From assembly GCF_900143085.1 (NCBI RefSeq), contig NZ_FRCZ01000007.1, positions 62,001 through 126,000 on the forward strand: a DNA stretch of 64,000 nucleotides, written 5' to 3'. The stretch comes from Gracilibacillus kekensis. GTDB taxonomy: Bacteria > Bacillota > Bacilli > Bacillales > Amphibacillaceae. The position numbers were made by a program, and so were the translations under genes. Positions 1-8,901 of this stretch are shown in pieces (within the stretch, counting starts at the first letter, position 1; every line of letters begins with the position of its first letter). The notes under the pieces were generated by a model. It saw only the letters and a program-made list of their open reading frames with translations, did no database searches and was not told where the DNA came from.

Positions 1-295
1 AGCTAACTTTTTAAGCGAAGTTCGCTAAAAAAGTGGATCTTAGGGTAAAAACATCCCGCAGGAGTGAAAGCAGACGCCTTCGCTCTGAATGGATTCTACA
101 ACTGTTGTCACAGCTATCATTTTGATCTTTCTATAAGTATTTACGTAAACATTATGCGATAGTAGTCTTTATTTGAACTCTTTCATCCATTGTAGAATTC
201 TATCTAGCGAAGTGGGCAAGCCGTAGCGGTTGTACGCACTAAATCTCTTTCAAAATTACTGCAATTCAAATAAACATACTGCCCAGTCTCCTGAT
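1..295. repeat. Long palindromic repeat element, copy A (left end cut by window)
   Basis: The first ~90 bases repeat the inner left arm of the copies near 39.05 kb and 50.1 kb (hairpin around AAGTTCGCT, then the CAGGAGTG...GACGCC block). Bases 207-231 carry the right terminal motif GCGAAGTGGGCAAGCCGTAG found in the copies at 38.95, 49.9 and 58.0 kb. An outer motif near 273-290 (CCCAGTCTC) is the inverse of GAGGCTGGG at the left end of other copies. No open reading frame of its own. Confidence 0.75.
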
Positions 296-414
296 TAATT
301 AAACGATAACAAGATAATCTAGCATTTAACAAAATAGTGAAGATGGTTGTCCTTCTATTACAGTTTAATCATGATAAATTGGTTATAGTTTAAAGTTTAA
401 CGTCTTTTTAGTTA

Positions 415-471
415 ATGAAAGCGTATAAAAAGAGAGTTATTAACTTTAAAAGTAAAAAGAAAACGATATCA
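415..471 (+). promoter_or_regulatory. Two cre-like sites ahead of the sugar porter
   Basis: Bases 415-429 (ATGAAAGCGTATAAA) and 457-471 (AAGAAAACGATATCA) each match the CcpA cre consensus WTGNAANCGNWNNCW with one mismatch. They lie just upstream of the ribosome binding site of the porter, where CcpA binding would repress. The remaining bases between about 296 and 415 show nothing I can name. Confidence 0.35.
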
Positions 472-499
472 CATTTAATTATATGGGAGGATTATCATC

Positions 500-1903
500 A
501 TGGAAAAGAAACATTCACTTTGGTATGTTATCTTAATCGCTTCAGCAGCTGGAATGGCTGGTTTATTATATGGTTTTGATACAGCAGTTATTTCAGGTGC
601 AATTGGTTACTTGCAGGAAATCTATAATTTAAGTCCGGCAATGGAAGGCTGGGTTATTTCCTGTGTTATGATCGGTGGTGTTACAGGGGTAGCGCTGTCA
701 GGTTTTTTAAGTGACCGATTTGGCCGTAAAAAACTTTTAATGGTGTCAGCAATATTCTTTATCATTTCAGCACTAGGCTCAGCCTTTGCAATTGACGTAA
801 CAACATTAGTATTAGCTAGAATTCTAGGTGGTTTAGGTATCGGTTTTGCTTCGGCATTATCAGTAACGTATATTAGTGAGTGTGCACCACCGGCGATTCG
901 AGGTCGTTTAGGGTCGTTGTATCAGCTGTTTACGATTTTAGGTATCTCTGCTACCTTCTATATTAATTATGGTGTAGCAAACAGTGGAACCTATGAATGG
1001 GGTCTTGAACTTGGTTGGAGATGGATGCTAGGTTATGGAACGATCCCAGGGATTATTTTTTTAATCCTATTATTTTTTATTCCGGAAAGTCCGCGTTATT
1101 TAGTTCAGAAAAAGGACGAGGCACAAGCACTTCATATTTTGCAACGTATTAATGGTGAAAAAGTTGCAGCAAAAGAATTAAAAGAAATAAAAGCATCGAT
1201 CGAAGTGGAACAAAGTAGTTCCGCAAAAGAATTACTAAAACCGGGTCTGAGAATGGCGATGGGTGTAGGTGTTTTCTTAGCATTGTTTAATCAGGTAATC
1301 GGTATGAATGCGGTAACGTACTATGGTCCGGACATTTTTAGAAGTGTCGGATTTGAGAATAATACAGAATTTCTAGCTACAAGTATCATTGGTAGTGTAC
1401 AGGTAGTCTTTACGATAGTGGCGTTGTTATTAATTGATAAATTAGGCCGTAAAAAACTGATGGCAATTGGGTCTAGTTTGATGGCGGTGTTCATGGTATT
1501 AATAGGTTCTGTATTTTATTTAGAGCTTCCCAATGCAGGAATATTCTTAATTATCTTTATAGCTGGATTTACAGCAGCGTTCTGTGTGTCGATGGGACCT
1601 ATCCCTTGGATTATGATTCCAGAAATTTTCCCGAACCATTTACGAGCTAAAGCGGTAGGGATTGCGACAATATTCTTGTGGGGTGCGAATTGGGCGATTG
1701 GTCAATTTACACCAATGCTTATTAATAATATGGGCAGTGCCTTCACATTCTGGATGTTCGCGGTGATTAATGTTATATGTTTCTTCTTTGTTATGACCAT
1801 CGTGCCAGAAACGAAGAATAAATCATTAGAAGAAATCGGACAGTTGTGGAAAACAAAAGAACAAAAAGAAAAGGAAAAAAAGGTACAAGAAGAATTAGCA
1901 TAA
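500..1903 (+). CDS. MFS sugar porter (sugar:H+ symporter)
   Basis: A 467-residue protein of the sugar porter family of the major facilitator superfamily, expected to have twelve membrane helices and to import a pentose, hexose or inositol with protons. Visible signatures are GFDTAVISGA in helix 1 (residues 25-34), the loop motif DRFGRKK (72-78), PESPRYL after helix 6 (195-201) and PETKNKS near the C terminus. The tail is lysine/glutamate rich. The start ATG follows GGGAGG at 485-490. It is closest in pattern to the AraE/XylE/CsbC/IolT group; the substrate cannot be read from sequence, though pentose genes elsewhere in the window make xylose or arabinose reasonable. It appears monocistronic, with a terminator behind it and cre-like sites in front. 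Confidence 0.9.
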   Translation: MEKKHSLWYVILIASAAGMAGLLYGFDTAVISGAIGYLQEIYNLSPAMEGWVISCVMIGGVTGVALSGFLSDRFGRKKLLMVSAIFFIISALGSAFAIDVTTLVLARILGGLGIGFASALSVTYISECAPPAIRGRLGSLYQLFTILGISATFYINYGVANSGTYEWGLELGWRWMLGYGTIPGIIFLILLFFIPESPRYLVQKKDEAQALHILQRINGEKVAAKELKEIKASIEVEQSSSAKELLKPGLRMAMGVGVFLALFNQVIGMNAVTYYGPDIFRSVGFENNTEFLATSIIGSVQVVFTIVALLLIDKLGRKKLMAIGSSLMAVFMVLIGSVFYLELPNAGIFLIIFIAGFTAAFCVSMGPIPWIMIPEIFPNHLRAKAVGIATIFLWGANWAIGQFTPMLINNMGSAFTFWMFAVINVICFFFVMTIVPETKNKSLEEIGQLWKTKEQKEKEKKVQEELA

Positions 1904-1907
1904 ATAG

Positions 1908-1957
1908 AAAAGCTGATCAATGGAGGTAAGTTCTCTATTGATCAGCTTTTCTTTTTT
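1908..1957 (+). terminator. Rho-independent terminator of the sugar porter
   Basis: Perfect long stem AAAAGCTGATCAATGGAG with its complement CTCTATTGATCAGCTTTT, followed by a T-rich run. It begins a few bases after the stop codon. Confidence 0.85.
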
Positions 1958-2096
1958 GTTAGAAAATACCATACATTCACAACATTTAAGATTCCGCTAT
2001 ACTATGATGCAGCCTTCACCTATGCTATTTCATTTAAGTGGGGAGCTTACTACATGAAGTAGCTGATTTTTTGAAGATCCTAATGTTTACATTCTT

Positions 2097-2906
2097 TTAG
2101 AATAATAAATAAATACCTTTCTGTGTTGCAAAAGGGTACGTGTTTGGTCTGGTCTCACGATACCACTGCAAGCAGAGCACAAATATGATCACGATATCCA
2201 CGGCATCTCCACTATAATACATTAACAAACTGCCTTTTTCTGCTTCTGTGGCAGCTACACCAGCAGGTGGATTTGCATATATGAATTTTGCTAAAATGCC
2301 ATGGCCGGCTAAAGAGAGTATTAATATTATAGAACGGTAAATATAACTGGTTCGATGTGGTGTCGGATCTATGTAAATCATGGATAAAGTAAATACATAG
2401 CCTGCTAAAAAAATATGTACATGAATAAACAGATATATAAATAGATGTTCATGCATCAGTGCAAATAAATTGGTTGTGTATAAAATCCAAAGCCCGCCAA
2501 TATTCAAAATACTAGCTACAGTTGGATCTGTAATAACACGAAATGGCATGCTTCTTAATAGTCTTGTGAGCCTTTTCGCTTGTTTAACACTCAGTGCCCG
2601 AAGGAATAAGGTCATCGGTGCAGCCAATACCATAAGCAGGGGGGCGAGCATTCCTAGAAATAAATGAACAAGCATATGTATAGTGAAATTGTTGTGTGCC
2701 TGCTCTGCAAGCGGTCCAATAACCGCAAGAATGGCTATTAGGCTTCCAGTTACCCAACATATGCTTCGAAAAATCGACCATTTTCTTTGTTTGTGATAAG
2801 AGTAAAAAATAGCCAGCAAATAAATAAGTACTCCCGCTAAAAAAGGCATCATGAGAATGACTTGCGATCCAATACCGAATACATTGTTATGCACTTGATG
2901 ATGCAT
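2097..2906 (-). CDS. ctaG: CtaG-type cytochrome c oxidase assembly factor
   Basis: A 269-residue polytopic membrane protein with the pattern of the caa3_CtaG family, which is needed to assemble caa3-type cytochrome c oxidase in Bacillus. About seven hydrophobic helices are visible; conserved features are the histidine-rich segments HMLVHLFLGM and HVHIFLAGY and the IDPTPHR loop. The start overlaps the stop of the upstream DUF2243 gene by 20 bases, so translation is probably coupled. No oxidase structural genes are in the window, so the target enzyme is unknown here. It could also be a CtaG paralogue of the YtkA/copper type, which does not change the family call. Confidence 0.8.
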   Translation of the reverse strand: MHHQVHNNVFGIGSQVILMMPFLAGVLIYLLAIFYSYHKQRKWSIFRSICWVTGSLIAILAVIGPLAEQAHNNFTIHMLVHLFLGMLAPLLMVLAAPMTLFLRALSVKQAKRLTRLLRSMPFRVITDPTVASILNIGGLWILYTTNLFALMHEHLFIYLFIHVHIFLAGYVFTLSMIYIDPTPHRTSYIYRSIILILSLAGHGILAKFIYANPPAGVAATEAEKGSLLMYYSGDAVDIVIIFVLCLQWYRETRPNTYPFATQKGIYLLF

Positions 2907-3369
2907 ACTTTTTGTTACCTCTTTTCCTAATCAAAGTTATCCCCAGTATTATCAACAGAATCGCGATAACATTCCAAATTATATCGTAAAATATGATGTT
3001 ATCCACATATCTGATTTGGTGTATGCGCATGATTTTGTGCTGAATAATTCCATCGTATAGTTGAAAAATTCCTCCACCTAATAAAATGCCACCCCACCAT
3101 TTATAACGCCTAAATTTCTCACGACGTCTGAGGTCAGCAAATAGAAATAGTCCTGCAATTGTAGCAAACCAGCTAAACGCATGAAATAATCCATCAGAAA
3201 ATAATCCTGCGGTTGTGGTTGACCTGTCATAAAAATGATGCCAATTCAATAATTGATGAAAAACGGTTTCGTCGATAAAGGCAACAATTCCCAATCCGAA
3301 TAATATACCAGACCATATGTTTCTAGCTGTGTAATTAGCTGACTTTTCAGAGCTGTTTTGTCTATTCAT
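2887..3369 (-). CDS. DUF2243 membrane protein, CtaG partner
   Basis: About 160 residues with four hydrophobic segments and motifs typical of DUF2243 (GILFGLGIVAFIDE near the N terminus, FHQLLNWHHFYD, a second HH-free QLYDGIIQHK block). The function is unknown. Histidine pairs suggest metal or haem contacts, but that is inference. The start was set at the ATG at 3369 because AAAGGAG precedes it at the right distance; an upstream in-frame codon at 3390 overlaps that ribosome binding site. It is the first gene of a two-gene operon with ctaG, a pairing common in Bacillaceae and actinobacteria. Confidence 0.8.
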   Translation of the reverse strand: MNRQNSSEKSANYTARNIWSGILFGLGIVAFIDETVFHQLLNWHHFYDRSTTTAGLFSDGLFHAFSWFATIAGLFLFADLRRREKFRRYKWWGGILLGGGIFQLYDGIIQHKIMRIHQIRYVDNIIFYDIIWNVIAILLIILGITLIRKRGNKKYASSSA

Positions 3370-3427
3370 TGGTAACTCCTTTCGATACAAATCGATCTAT
3401 TTTTTATCATGATACCCGCAGTGAGCA

Positions 3428-3436
3428 TGTTATAAT
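3428..3436 (+). promoter_or_regulatory. Extended -10 promoter for the HAD gene
   Basis: TGTTATAAT is an extended -10 element (TGnTATAAT) 41 bases before the GTG start at 3478. No good -35 box lies 17 bases upstream, as is usual for extended -10 promoters. Confidence 0.5.
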
Positions 3437-3477
3437 CAGTTAAATATGAAAATTATGGAATAATAAGGAGAGGTAAC

Positions 3478-4152
3478 GTGATTAAAGCAGTATTGTTTGA
3501 TTTAGATGGGACATTATTAGATAGGGATCAATCCGTAAAACAGTTTATCTCCCATCAGTATGATAGATTAAGAAAGTCATTAAATCATATTCCGAAAGAA
3601 ATATATATGCAGAGGTTTATTACGTTAGATGATAATGGGTATGTATGGAAGGATAAAGTCTATGAACAGTTAATCAAAGAGTTTGGTATTGGTGAATTAA
3701 CTAAAGAACAACTTTTAGAAGATTATATCCAATATTTCAAGTATCATTGTATACCTTTTCCACAACTTATCCCCATGTTAGAAAACTTAAAAAAGCAGCA
3801 ATTCAAATTAGGACTGATTACAAACGGTAAAGAGCAATTTCAAATGAACAATATCCAAGCATTGCGAATAACATCCTATTTTGACAAGATTCTCATCTCT
3901 GAATCGGAAGGTATTAAAAAGCCTGATCCCATCATATTTCAACGGACACTGGATAGGTTAGAGGTGTCTCCTGAACAAAGTGTTTTTATCGGCGATCATT
4001 TAGAAAATGATGTGTTCGCAGCAAAGAGAGTTGGGATGAATGTATTGTGGAAAAGTGCTTCTAATTACGAGGGAATTATTTCCATAACAGACTTAAGAGA
4101 AATAGAATTGTGGATAACTAAATGGAATGGAGGAGAAAAGTATGAAAATTGA
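3478..4152 (+). CDS. HAD-superfamily phosphatase
   Basis: A 224-residue haloacid dehalogenase-type hydrolase. Motif I is DLDGTLLD (residues 8-15, nucleophile Asp8), motif II lies in LITNGK, motif III is the lysine in KKPDP, and motif IV is GDHLENDV. The cap between motifs I and II is helical, the subfamily I layout of pyrimidine nucleotidases and YsaA-like proteins. The substrate is probably a small phosphorylated metabolite, but cannot be specified. The start is GTG with AAGGAGAGG in front. It overlaps the next gene by 11 bases, so the two are an operon. A second protein of the same type lies at 11.8 kb. Confidence 0.85.
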   Translation: MIKAVLFDLDGTLLDRDQSVKQFISHQYDRLRKSLNHIPKEIYMQRFITLDDNGYVWKDKVYEQLIKEFGIGELTKEQLLEDYIQYFKYHCIPFPQLIPMLENLKKQQFKLGLITNGKEQFQMNNIQALRITSYFDKILISESEGIKKPDPIIFQRTLDRLEVSPEQSVFIGDHLENDVFAAKRVGMNVLWKSASNYEGIISITDLREIELWITKWNGGEKYEN

Positions 4153-4996
4153 GTTTTTAGGAACAGCTGGTGCGATGACCACTCCAAGACCACTCTGTAC
4201 TTGTGATGTTTGTAAAGAAGCAAGAGAAAAAGGTGTTCCTTTTAGTAGATTAGGACCTAGTATTTTTATTCATGGACCAAATCTATTAATAGATACACCA
4301 GAAGAGATCACTGTGCAAATAAATCGATCATCTCTCAATCAAATTAATGGGATTCTGTATTCGCATTGGCATCCAGACCATGTAATGGGGATAAGAGTGA
4401 TTGAATCTATTACAGCGGACTGGATTCATCATCCAGAGCATCCTGAGGCCATCAATGTTTATTTACCAGAGCAAGTAAAAAAAGATTTTGCTACATATAT
4501 TGGCACTGATAAACATCTAACCCATTTGGAACGGCAGGGATACGCTCGTGTAGTGCAATTACAAGATGACGATAGAATTAGTGTCGACGAGGTAATGATT
4601 CAACCTATACGACTTGCAGAAGAATATGTATATGCCTATCTTTTGGACAATGGCAGTAAAAAGGGGCTGATTGCCATGGATGAATTAAATAATTGGCAGC
4701 CGAGTGAACAATTAAAAGAAGTGGATATTGCTATATTGCCTACAGGGGTATTTGAATATCATCCTATTTCAGGTGAACGGAAGATTCAAGCAGACCACCC
4801 GGTTCTGAAGGAAGAAGCAACTTTCGAGGAAACAATTAAAATCATAGATCAGTTAAAGGCAAAGAAGGTTATCTTAACGCACATTGAAGAAGCAGATCAA
4901 TTGGGTTATTTAGAATTAAAAAAAATAGCAACCTATTATAATAATAAAGGATACAATATTGGATTTGCCTATGATACTTATAAAGTTAGTGTATAG
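4142..4996 (+). CDS. PhnP-like MBL-fold metallo-hydrolase
   Basis: A 284-residue metallo-beta-lactamase-fold protein. The N-terminal CTCDVC (CxCxxC) is the extra zinc knuckle typical of PhnP-type phosphodiesterases, and SHWHPDH is the HxHxDH metal site. C-terminal THIEEADQLGY contains a further metal-binding histidine. PhnP cleaves 5-phosphoribosyl 1,2-cyclic phosphate in the C-P lyase pathway, but no C-P lyase genes are here, so the actual substrate may be another cyclic phosphodiester. The ATG at 4142 follows GGAGGAG; the gene starts inside the end of the HAD phosphatase gene. A phosphodiesterase next to a phosphatase suggests sequential action, which is inference. Confidence 0.75.
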   Translation: MKIEFLGTAGAMTTPRPLCTCDVCKEAREKGVPFSRLGPSIFIHGPNLLIDTPEEITVQINRSSLNQINGILYSHWHPDHVMGIRVIESITADWIHHPEHPEAINVYLPEQVKKDFATYIGTDKHLTHLERQGYARVVQLQDDDRISVDEVMIQPIRLAEEYVYAYLLDNGSKKGLIAMDELNNWQPSEQLKEVDIAILPTGVFEYHPISGERKIQADHPVLKEEATFEETIKIIDQLKAKKVILTHIEEADQLGYLELKKIATYYNNKGYNIGFAYDTYKVSV

Positions 4997-5089
4997 TTTT
5001 TTATAAAAGCATTAGCGTTTCAAATTGTTGCCTTCAGGGAAAAATATGAGAAAATAATCATAATTTTTTAGCTGGAGGTAACGACCAAA

Positions 5090-5920
5090 ATGTCCAATCA
5101 TTCGGAAACAAAACAAAAAGCAAAAAAAGCAACAGATGAAGCAAAACCATGGTTAAGGGCTATAGCTCGTAGCGGATATATTGCAAAGGGCATCGTTTAT
5201 ATATTGGTTGGCATCCTATCGGTCATGGCTGCTTTAGGAGTTGGCGGACAAACAACAGACGGGTCTGGCGCCATTGCTGCTGTCGCGAATGAACCATTTG
5301 GCAATGTTCTGGTTTGGATTATTGCTATTGGTTTAATAATCTATGGTGGATGGAAGATTGTGCAATTGTTCAAAGGTCCTTCAAGAGAAAACAATAAAGG
5401 AAAAAACGTAATTATGAGAATTACATATCTCGTAAGCGCGAGTATCTATTTATCGTTAGCGTACAAGTCGTTCTCTATGCTTCTTTCTAACCAAAGCTCT
5501 AGTAGTTCCAGCTGGCTCAGTATCATATTGGATTTACCCCTTGGGGAATGGATTGTATTTAGTATTGGATTAGTAATAGCTTTTGTCGGGATAAACGAAA
5601 TAATCAATGGCTACAAGGAGAAGTTTGTCGATAAGTTTAAGTTTCATGAAATGGGCAAAAAAGAAATAAAGCTAGGTAAAAAAGTAGGGAGAATCGGATT
5701 GATTGCTCGAGGTATAACATTTCTTGTCTTAGGTTTCTTTATTATGGCAACCGGATTCACCAAAGACTTACAAGTGGAAGCAGGTCTAGACGGTGCTCTT
5801 CAGAAAATTGCCCAGCAGCCATTTGGACAGTGGATGCTCGGTCTAGTTGCGATTGGTCTTGTACTCTATGGTGTGTTCCAAATCATGAAGGGAAAGAATC
5901 GTAATATGAATATCTATTAA
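5090..5920 (+). CDS. DUF1206 membrane protein
   Basis: 276 residues made of three related membrane units, roughly residues 20-95, 100-172 and 195-270. Each begins with a basic-aromatic motif (ARSGYIAKGIVY, RITYLVSASIY, GLIARGITFLV) and contains a PFG or PLG turn. This is the DUF1206 pattern; each unit has two helices, giving six. The N terminus is lysine/alanine rich and cytoplasmic. The biochemical role is unknown. It has its own ribosome binding site (TGGAGGT) and is probably monocistronic. Confidence 0.8.
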   Translation: MSNHSETKQKAKKATDEAKPWLRAIARSGYIAKGIVYILVGILSVMAALGVGGQTTDGSGAIAAVANEPFGNVLVWIIAIGLIIYGGWKIVQLFKGPSRENNKGKNVIMRITYLVSASIYLSLAYKSFSMLLSNQSSSSSSWLSIILDLPLGEWIVFSIGLVIAFVGINEIINGYKEKFVDKFKFHEMGKKEIKLGKKVGRIGLIARGITFLVLGFFIMATGFTKDLQVEAGLDGALQKIAQQPFGQWMLGLVAIGLVLYGVFQIMKGKNRNMNIY

Positions 5921-6024
5921 ATAAAACATTCAAGACTTGTAAGAAAGCATTAAATAATGAATACAAGAAAATTCACAAAAATATGCTGATTATGAAAGAA
6001 TTTTGTATCGAATATGCTAAAGAA

Positions 6025-6068
6025 ATTGTAACCATGGAAGGATTTTCATTCGTGGTTACAATTTTTTC
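6025..6068 (+). terminator. Terminator after the DUF1206 gene
   Basis: Stem ATTGTAACCATG with CGTGGTTACAAT followed by TTTTTTC. It sits about 105 bases after the DUF1206 stop and before the next gene. Confidence 0.75.
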
Positions 6069-6146
6069 AAAATATCCTTGACCTTCTCACAAAAATGTTA
6101 TACTGTATATATTGATATAAACACTATAACAATTTGAGGTGGAAAA

Positions 6147-6623
6147 ATGGAGTTCATGGATTTAATTTGGGCGTATCTTTTGGTATTTTTATTAGCGGCG
6201 ACACCTTTTGTAGAAGCAATTTATCTAACACCTATTGCAGTAGTTGGGGGCTTGTCTCCTCTTCCGGTACTATTATTAGCAATTGCAGGAAATTTGGCTA
6301 CCGTGTATCTTGTAATTATCTTTATAGAAATGATTAAACAATGGAGACAGAAAAAGAAAGACGAATCAGGCAAACGTGCAGAAAGAGCAGAAAAGCTGTG
6401 GAAAAAGTATGGATTAATTGGTTTAACATTAATAGGACCATTCTTAATCGGAAGTCATTTGTCGGCATTTTTAAGCTTGGTTTTTGGTGGGACGAAGAGG
6501 AATGTTACTTTATGGATAACAATAAGTGTTGCAGGTTGGAGTATATTACTGACAGTTCTAGCAGCATTCGGTGTAGACATCTTTCAAATAGATAATCCAT
6601 TTATTGAACAGTTTTTCGAGTAA
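6147..6623 (+). CDS. Small multidrug export-type membrane protein
   Basis: 158 residues, about four hydrophobic helices, matching the Sm_multidrug_ex family (PF06695): an early acidic residue in a helix (PFVEAIYLTP, around residue 20), the glycine-rich GLIGLTLIGPFLIGSH segment, and a highly charged lysine/glutamate linker between helices 2 and 3. The family name comes from an early resistance claim; the true role is uncertain, possibly membrane homeostasis. GAGGTGG precedes the ATG. It lies 30 bases before the ABC permease gene but may have its own promoter upstream. Confidence 0.75.
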   Translation: MEFMDLIWAYLLVFLLAATPFVEAIYLTPIAVVGGLSPLPVLLLAIAGNLATVYLVIIFIEMIKQWRQKKKDESGKRAERAEKLWKKYGLIGLTLIGPFLIGSHLSAFLSLVFGGTKRNVTLWITISVAGWSILLTVLAAFGVDIFQIDNPFIEQFFE

Positions 6624-6653
6624 GTAGAAATTAAAGAAAGGGGGTTGATAAAG

Positions 6654-7394
6654 GTGTGGAAAGATTCATGGTGGCTAGCCAAGAAGGAGTTGAGTTTTCA
6701 ATTTCCAGGTATTCTATTAACGCTTCTTGCCACGATCATTATCGCTTTTTTTACCGTTCCGCAACTTGATGCTCTTGTTCGTGAGATGTATAGCAATGAA
6801 ACGCTTTATTGGAATCCTTTCTTGTTAGATCTTATTTTCTTAGGAGTTACGCCTTCTTTTTCTGCTTTATTTGTGTGGGGACCATATTTAAGTTTGCGTA
6901 CGATCAAAGAAGATCCCTTTGGTAAAAGAATGGCTTTGTATCGATCCTTACCAATTTCGATGGATGTGTTAATAAGAAGTAGAATCCTTAGCATGTTAGT
7001 TATATTTATAATAATGTCGAGTGCCTTTTATACAATCATTTTTTTAATGTTACCAGATAGTTTTTTTTATAATGTTGAGGCGAGTCAGTTTCTCAGATTT
7101 GCACTTACCTGGTTTGGTTATGCTCTTGTATTAGGGAGTGTTAATACGTATATTGAATTTGGGACAAATGGTAGAGTGTTATATATATTTCCTTTGTTAT
7201 TCTTAATTGTCATTGTCCTGGTACGAGTTGCATGTAGTAACATTTGGAATATGGGGGTCGTTGAAGCGAGTATTTTGCTTGTGTCCAGGTATTCCAATAT
7301 TATTGTAATAGCAACTATTATCTTAGGTGTATTGGGGTGTGTCACCATTTCAAGGATGCTTAAGAAAAGGCTCCTTACAAGAGATTTTATCTAA
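6654..7394 (+). CDS. ABC-2 type exporter permease
   Basis: About 246 residues with six hydrophobic segments, the layout of ABC-2 type permeases of antibiotic or peptide exporters. GTG at 6654 is preferred as start because AAAGGGGG ends nine bases before it; the in-frame TTG at 6645 abuts that site. The gene is followed by a GntR regulator and an ATPase of the YtrA/YtrB type, so the three form a compact operon (spacings 18 and 15 bases). Sequence is too divergent to name the substrate. Confidence 0.75.
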   Translation: MWKDSWWLAKKELSFQFPGILLTLLATIIIAFFTVPQLDALVREMYSNETLYWNPFLLDLIFLGVTPSFSALFVWGPYLSLRTIKEDPFGKRMALYRSLPISMDVLIRSRILSMLVIFIIMSSAFYTIIFLMLPDSFFYNVEASQFLRFALTWFGYALVLGSVNTYIEFGTNGRVLYIFPLLFLIVIVLVRVACSNIWNMGVVEASILLVSRYSNIIVIATIILGVLGCVTISRMLKKRLLTRDFI

Positions 7395-7412
7395 CGGAAA
7401 GGGGAGAAACGT

Positions 7413-7796
7413 ATGAAGCTGCCGATTGAAGTATCTGAAGATAGCAAAGAACCAATATACTATCAAATAGAGTTGCAGATCAAAACATTAATTGTCAGTG
7501 GTCAGCTTCAAGCGGGTGCTGCCCTTCCTTCTATTCGAGCATTATCCAATGACCTATCCTGCAGTGTGATCACGACAAGAAGAGCATATCAAAACTTAGA
7601 AAATAATGACTTTATTCAAACCATTCAAGGAAAAGGTACTTATGTAAAAGAAGTGGATCAGCAAATTAAAACATCAATAAAGGATGAAGTCATTTATACG
7701 ACATTTAAAAAAGCGTATGAGGAATCGAAGTTAATGGGTTATACCATAACAGAGATTAAAGAAATATGTGATAAAGTTTTTCGTGATCAAAAATGA
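7413..7796 (+). CDS. GntR-family regulator, YtrA subfamily
   Basis: 127 residues: an N-terminal winged helix (about 10-75, with PSIRALSNDLSCSVITTRRAYQ compressed as the recognition region and GKGTYV at the wing) and only a short helical tail. That short tail instead of a ligand-binding domain defines the YtrA subfamily, which usually represses its own ABC exporter operon in response to cell-envelope antibiotics. It sits between the permease and ATPase genes, supporting autoregulation. Start ATG with AAAGGGGAG in front. Confidence 0.85.
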   Translation: MKLPIEVSEDSKEPIYYQIELQIKTLIVSGQLQAGAALPSIRALSNDLSCSVITTRRAYQNLENNDFIQTIQGKGTYVKEVDQQIKTSIKDEVIYTTFKKAYEESKLMGYTITEIKEICDKVFRDQK

Positions 7797-7811
7797 TGGG
7801 AGGATCATCAG

Positions 7812-8753
7812 ATGAATCCTGTAATAAAAGTAAACTCCGTGGAAAAGGAGTATAAACATTTCCACTTAGGACCAATTGATTTTGAGGTGGAAAAAGGGAC
7901 TGTAGTCGCAGTAGTAGGAGCGAATGGCTCTGGCAAAAGTACGTTGTTTAAAACGTTAATGGGGCTAGCTCAACCTGATAATGGGTACGTTCAATTATTC
8001 GGATTAGAAGAGCAGAAACAGGTAGTGGATGTGAAGAACCGAATTGGATTTGCAGGCAGCGGTTTATATCATGCATTTAGTCAGCTAACGGTTAATAAAT
8101 TAGCGGAGTTTGTTAGTCATTGGTATACAACTTTGGAGAAGGATTATTACGAACATTTATTAAACAGGTACGAGATTAATGGTAAAGAGAAGTTTGCAAA
8201 TTGTTCACTTGGTACTCAGAAAAAAGTCGAATTTGTATTAGCTATGGCACATCGCCCACAACTACTATTATTGGATGAGCCATCTGCAAATGTGGATATG
8301 CTATCTCAGCGCAGAATGAGAGAAGATTTAAAAAGTTTTATGGAACAAGAGGAGAATAGCATTGTTATTTCTACATATATACAAGATGAAGTGAAACAGA
8401 TGTGTGATTATATCTGTATATTGGATGATGGGAAAATAAAGGGTTTCTTTGAGAAAGATGAGATTCGTCATTTATGGGCAAGACTTTGGATTTCTTCATT
8501 GCCTGATCAACTAAAGAACGACCCAAGGATTTGGAAAGTCGAGGAACATCCGCTTCAAGTGATAACCAATCAGCTTCCTGATATAGAAGAGGAATTGTTA
8601 AAGTGTCAAGTAGATATTATCCGTATTAAACGACTTGAACTTGATGACATAATGGAATATATGTTTATATTTAATAAAAAAACAACAAACACGAGTGGTG
8701 TTTTACTTAAGGGTGATGATTGTAATCATAAAAATAAAGTAAAACAGAATTAA
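7812..8753 (+). CDS. ABC transporter ATP-binding protein, YtrB-like
   Basis: 313 residues. Walker A is GANGSGKST (about 36-44), Walker B is LLLLDEP. The signature is degenerate (SLGTQKK where LSGGQ is usual), and the switch histidine expected in an ISSH-like segment is replaced: the sequence reads VISTYIQDE. The C-terminal ~100 residues are an extra domain common in YtrB-type ATPases. It powers the adjacent ABC-2 permease. Loss of the H-loop histidine and of a clean signature could mean reduced or asymmetric ATP hydrolysis; alternatively the sensor position is simply divergent. GGGAGG precedes the start. Confidence 0.85.
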   Translation: MNPVIKVNSVEKEYKHFHLGPIDFEVEKGTVVAVVGANGSGKSTLFKTLMGLAQPDNGYVQLFGLEEQKQVVDVKNRIGFAGSGLYHAFSQLTVNKLAEFVSHWYTTLEKDYYEHLLNRYEINGKEKFANCSLGTQKKVEFVLAMAHRPQLLLLDEPSANVDMLSQRRMREDLKSFMEQEENSIVISTYIQDEVKQMCDYICILDDGKIKGFFEKDEIRHLWARLWISSLPDQLKNDPRIWKVEEHPLQVITNQLPDIEEELLKCQVDIIRIKRLELDDIMEYMFIFNKKTTNTSGVLLKGDDCNHKNKVKQN

Positions 8754-8835
8754 TAGGCATGTCTATGGTAGGTGGTTATCATATCTAATGTTTGCATATC
8801 AATAATAAGTAAATTATAATATAACTATATTGTAT

Positions 8836-8864
8836 AACAAGATACTAAATCTTGTTGTTTTTTA
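8836..8864 (+). terminator. Terminator of the ABC exporter operon
   Basis: Stem AACAAGAT / ATCTTGTT with a short loop, followed by GTTTTTTATTT. Confidence 0.75.
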
Positions 8865-8901
8865 TTTACTATCATGTAATGCAAGGTAGGTGAAGAGCGT
8901 T

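Noticed and set aside
4142-4996. Calling the MBL-fold protein phnP and linking it to the phn operon at 25 kb
   Set aside because: The zinc-knuckle and metal motifs fit PhnP-like enzymes generally, but there is no C-P lyase gene and the loci are 20 kb apart.
6134-6595. Two plus-strand frames overlapping the small multidrug export-type gene
   Set aside because: They are alternative frames of the same DNA; only the frame from 6147 gives a recognisable membrane protein with a ribosome binding site.
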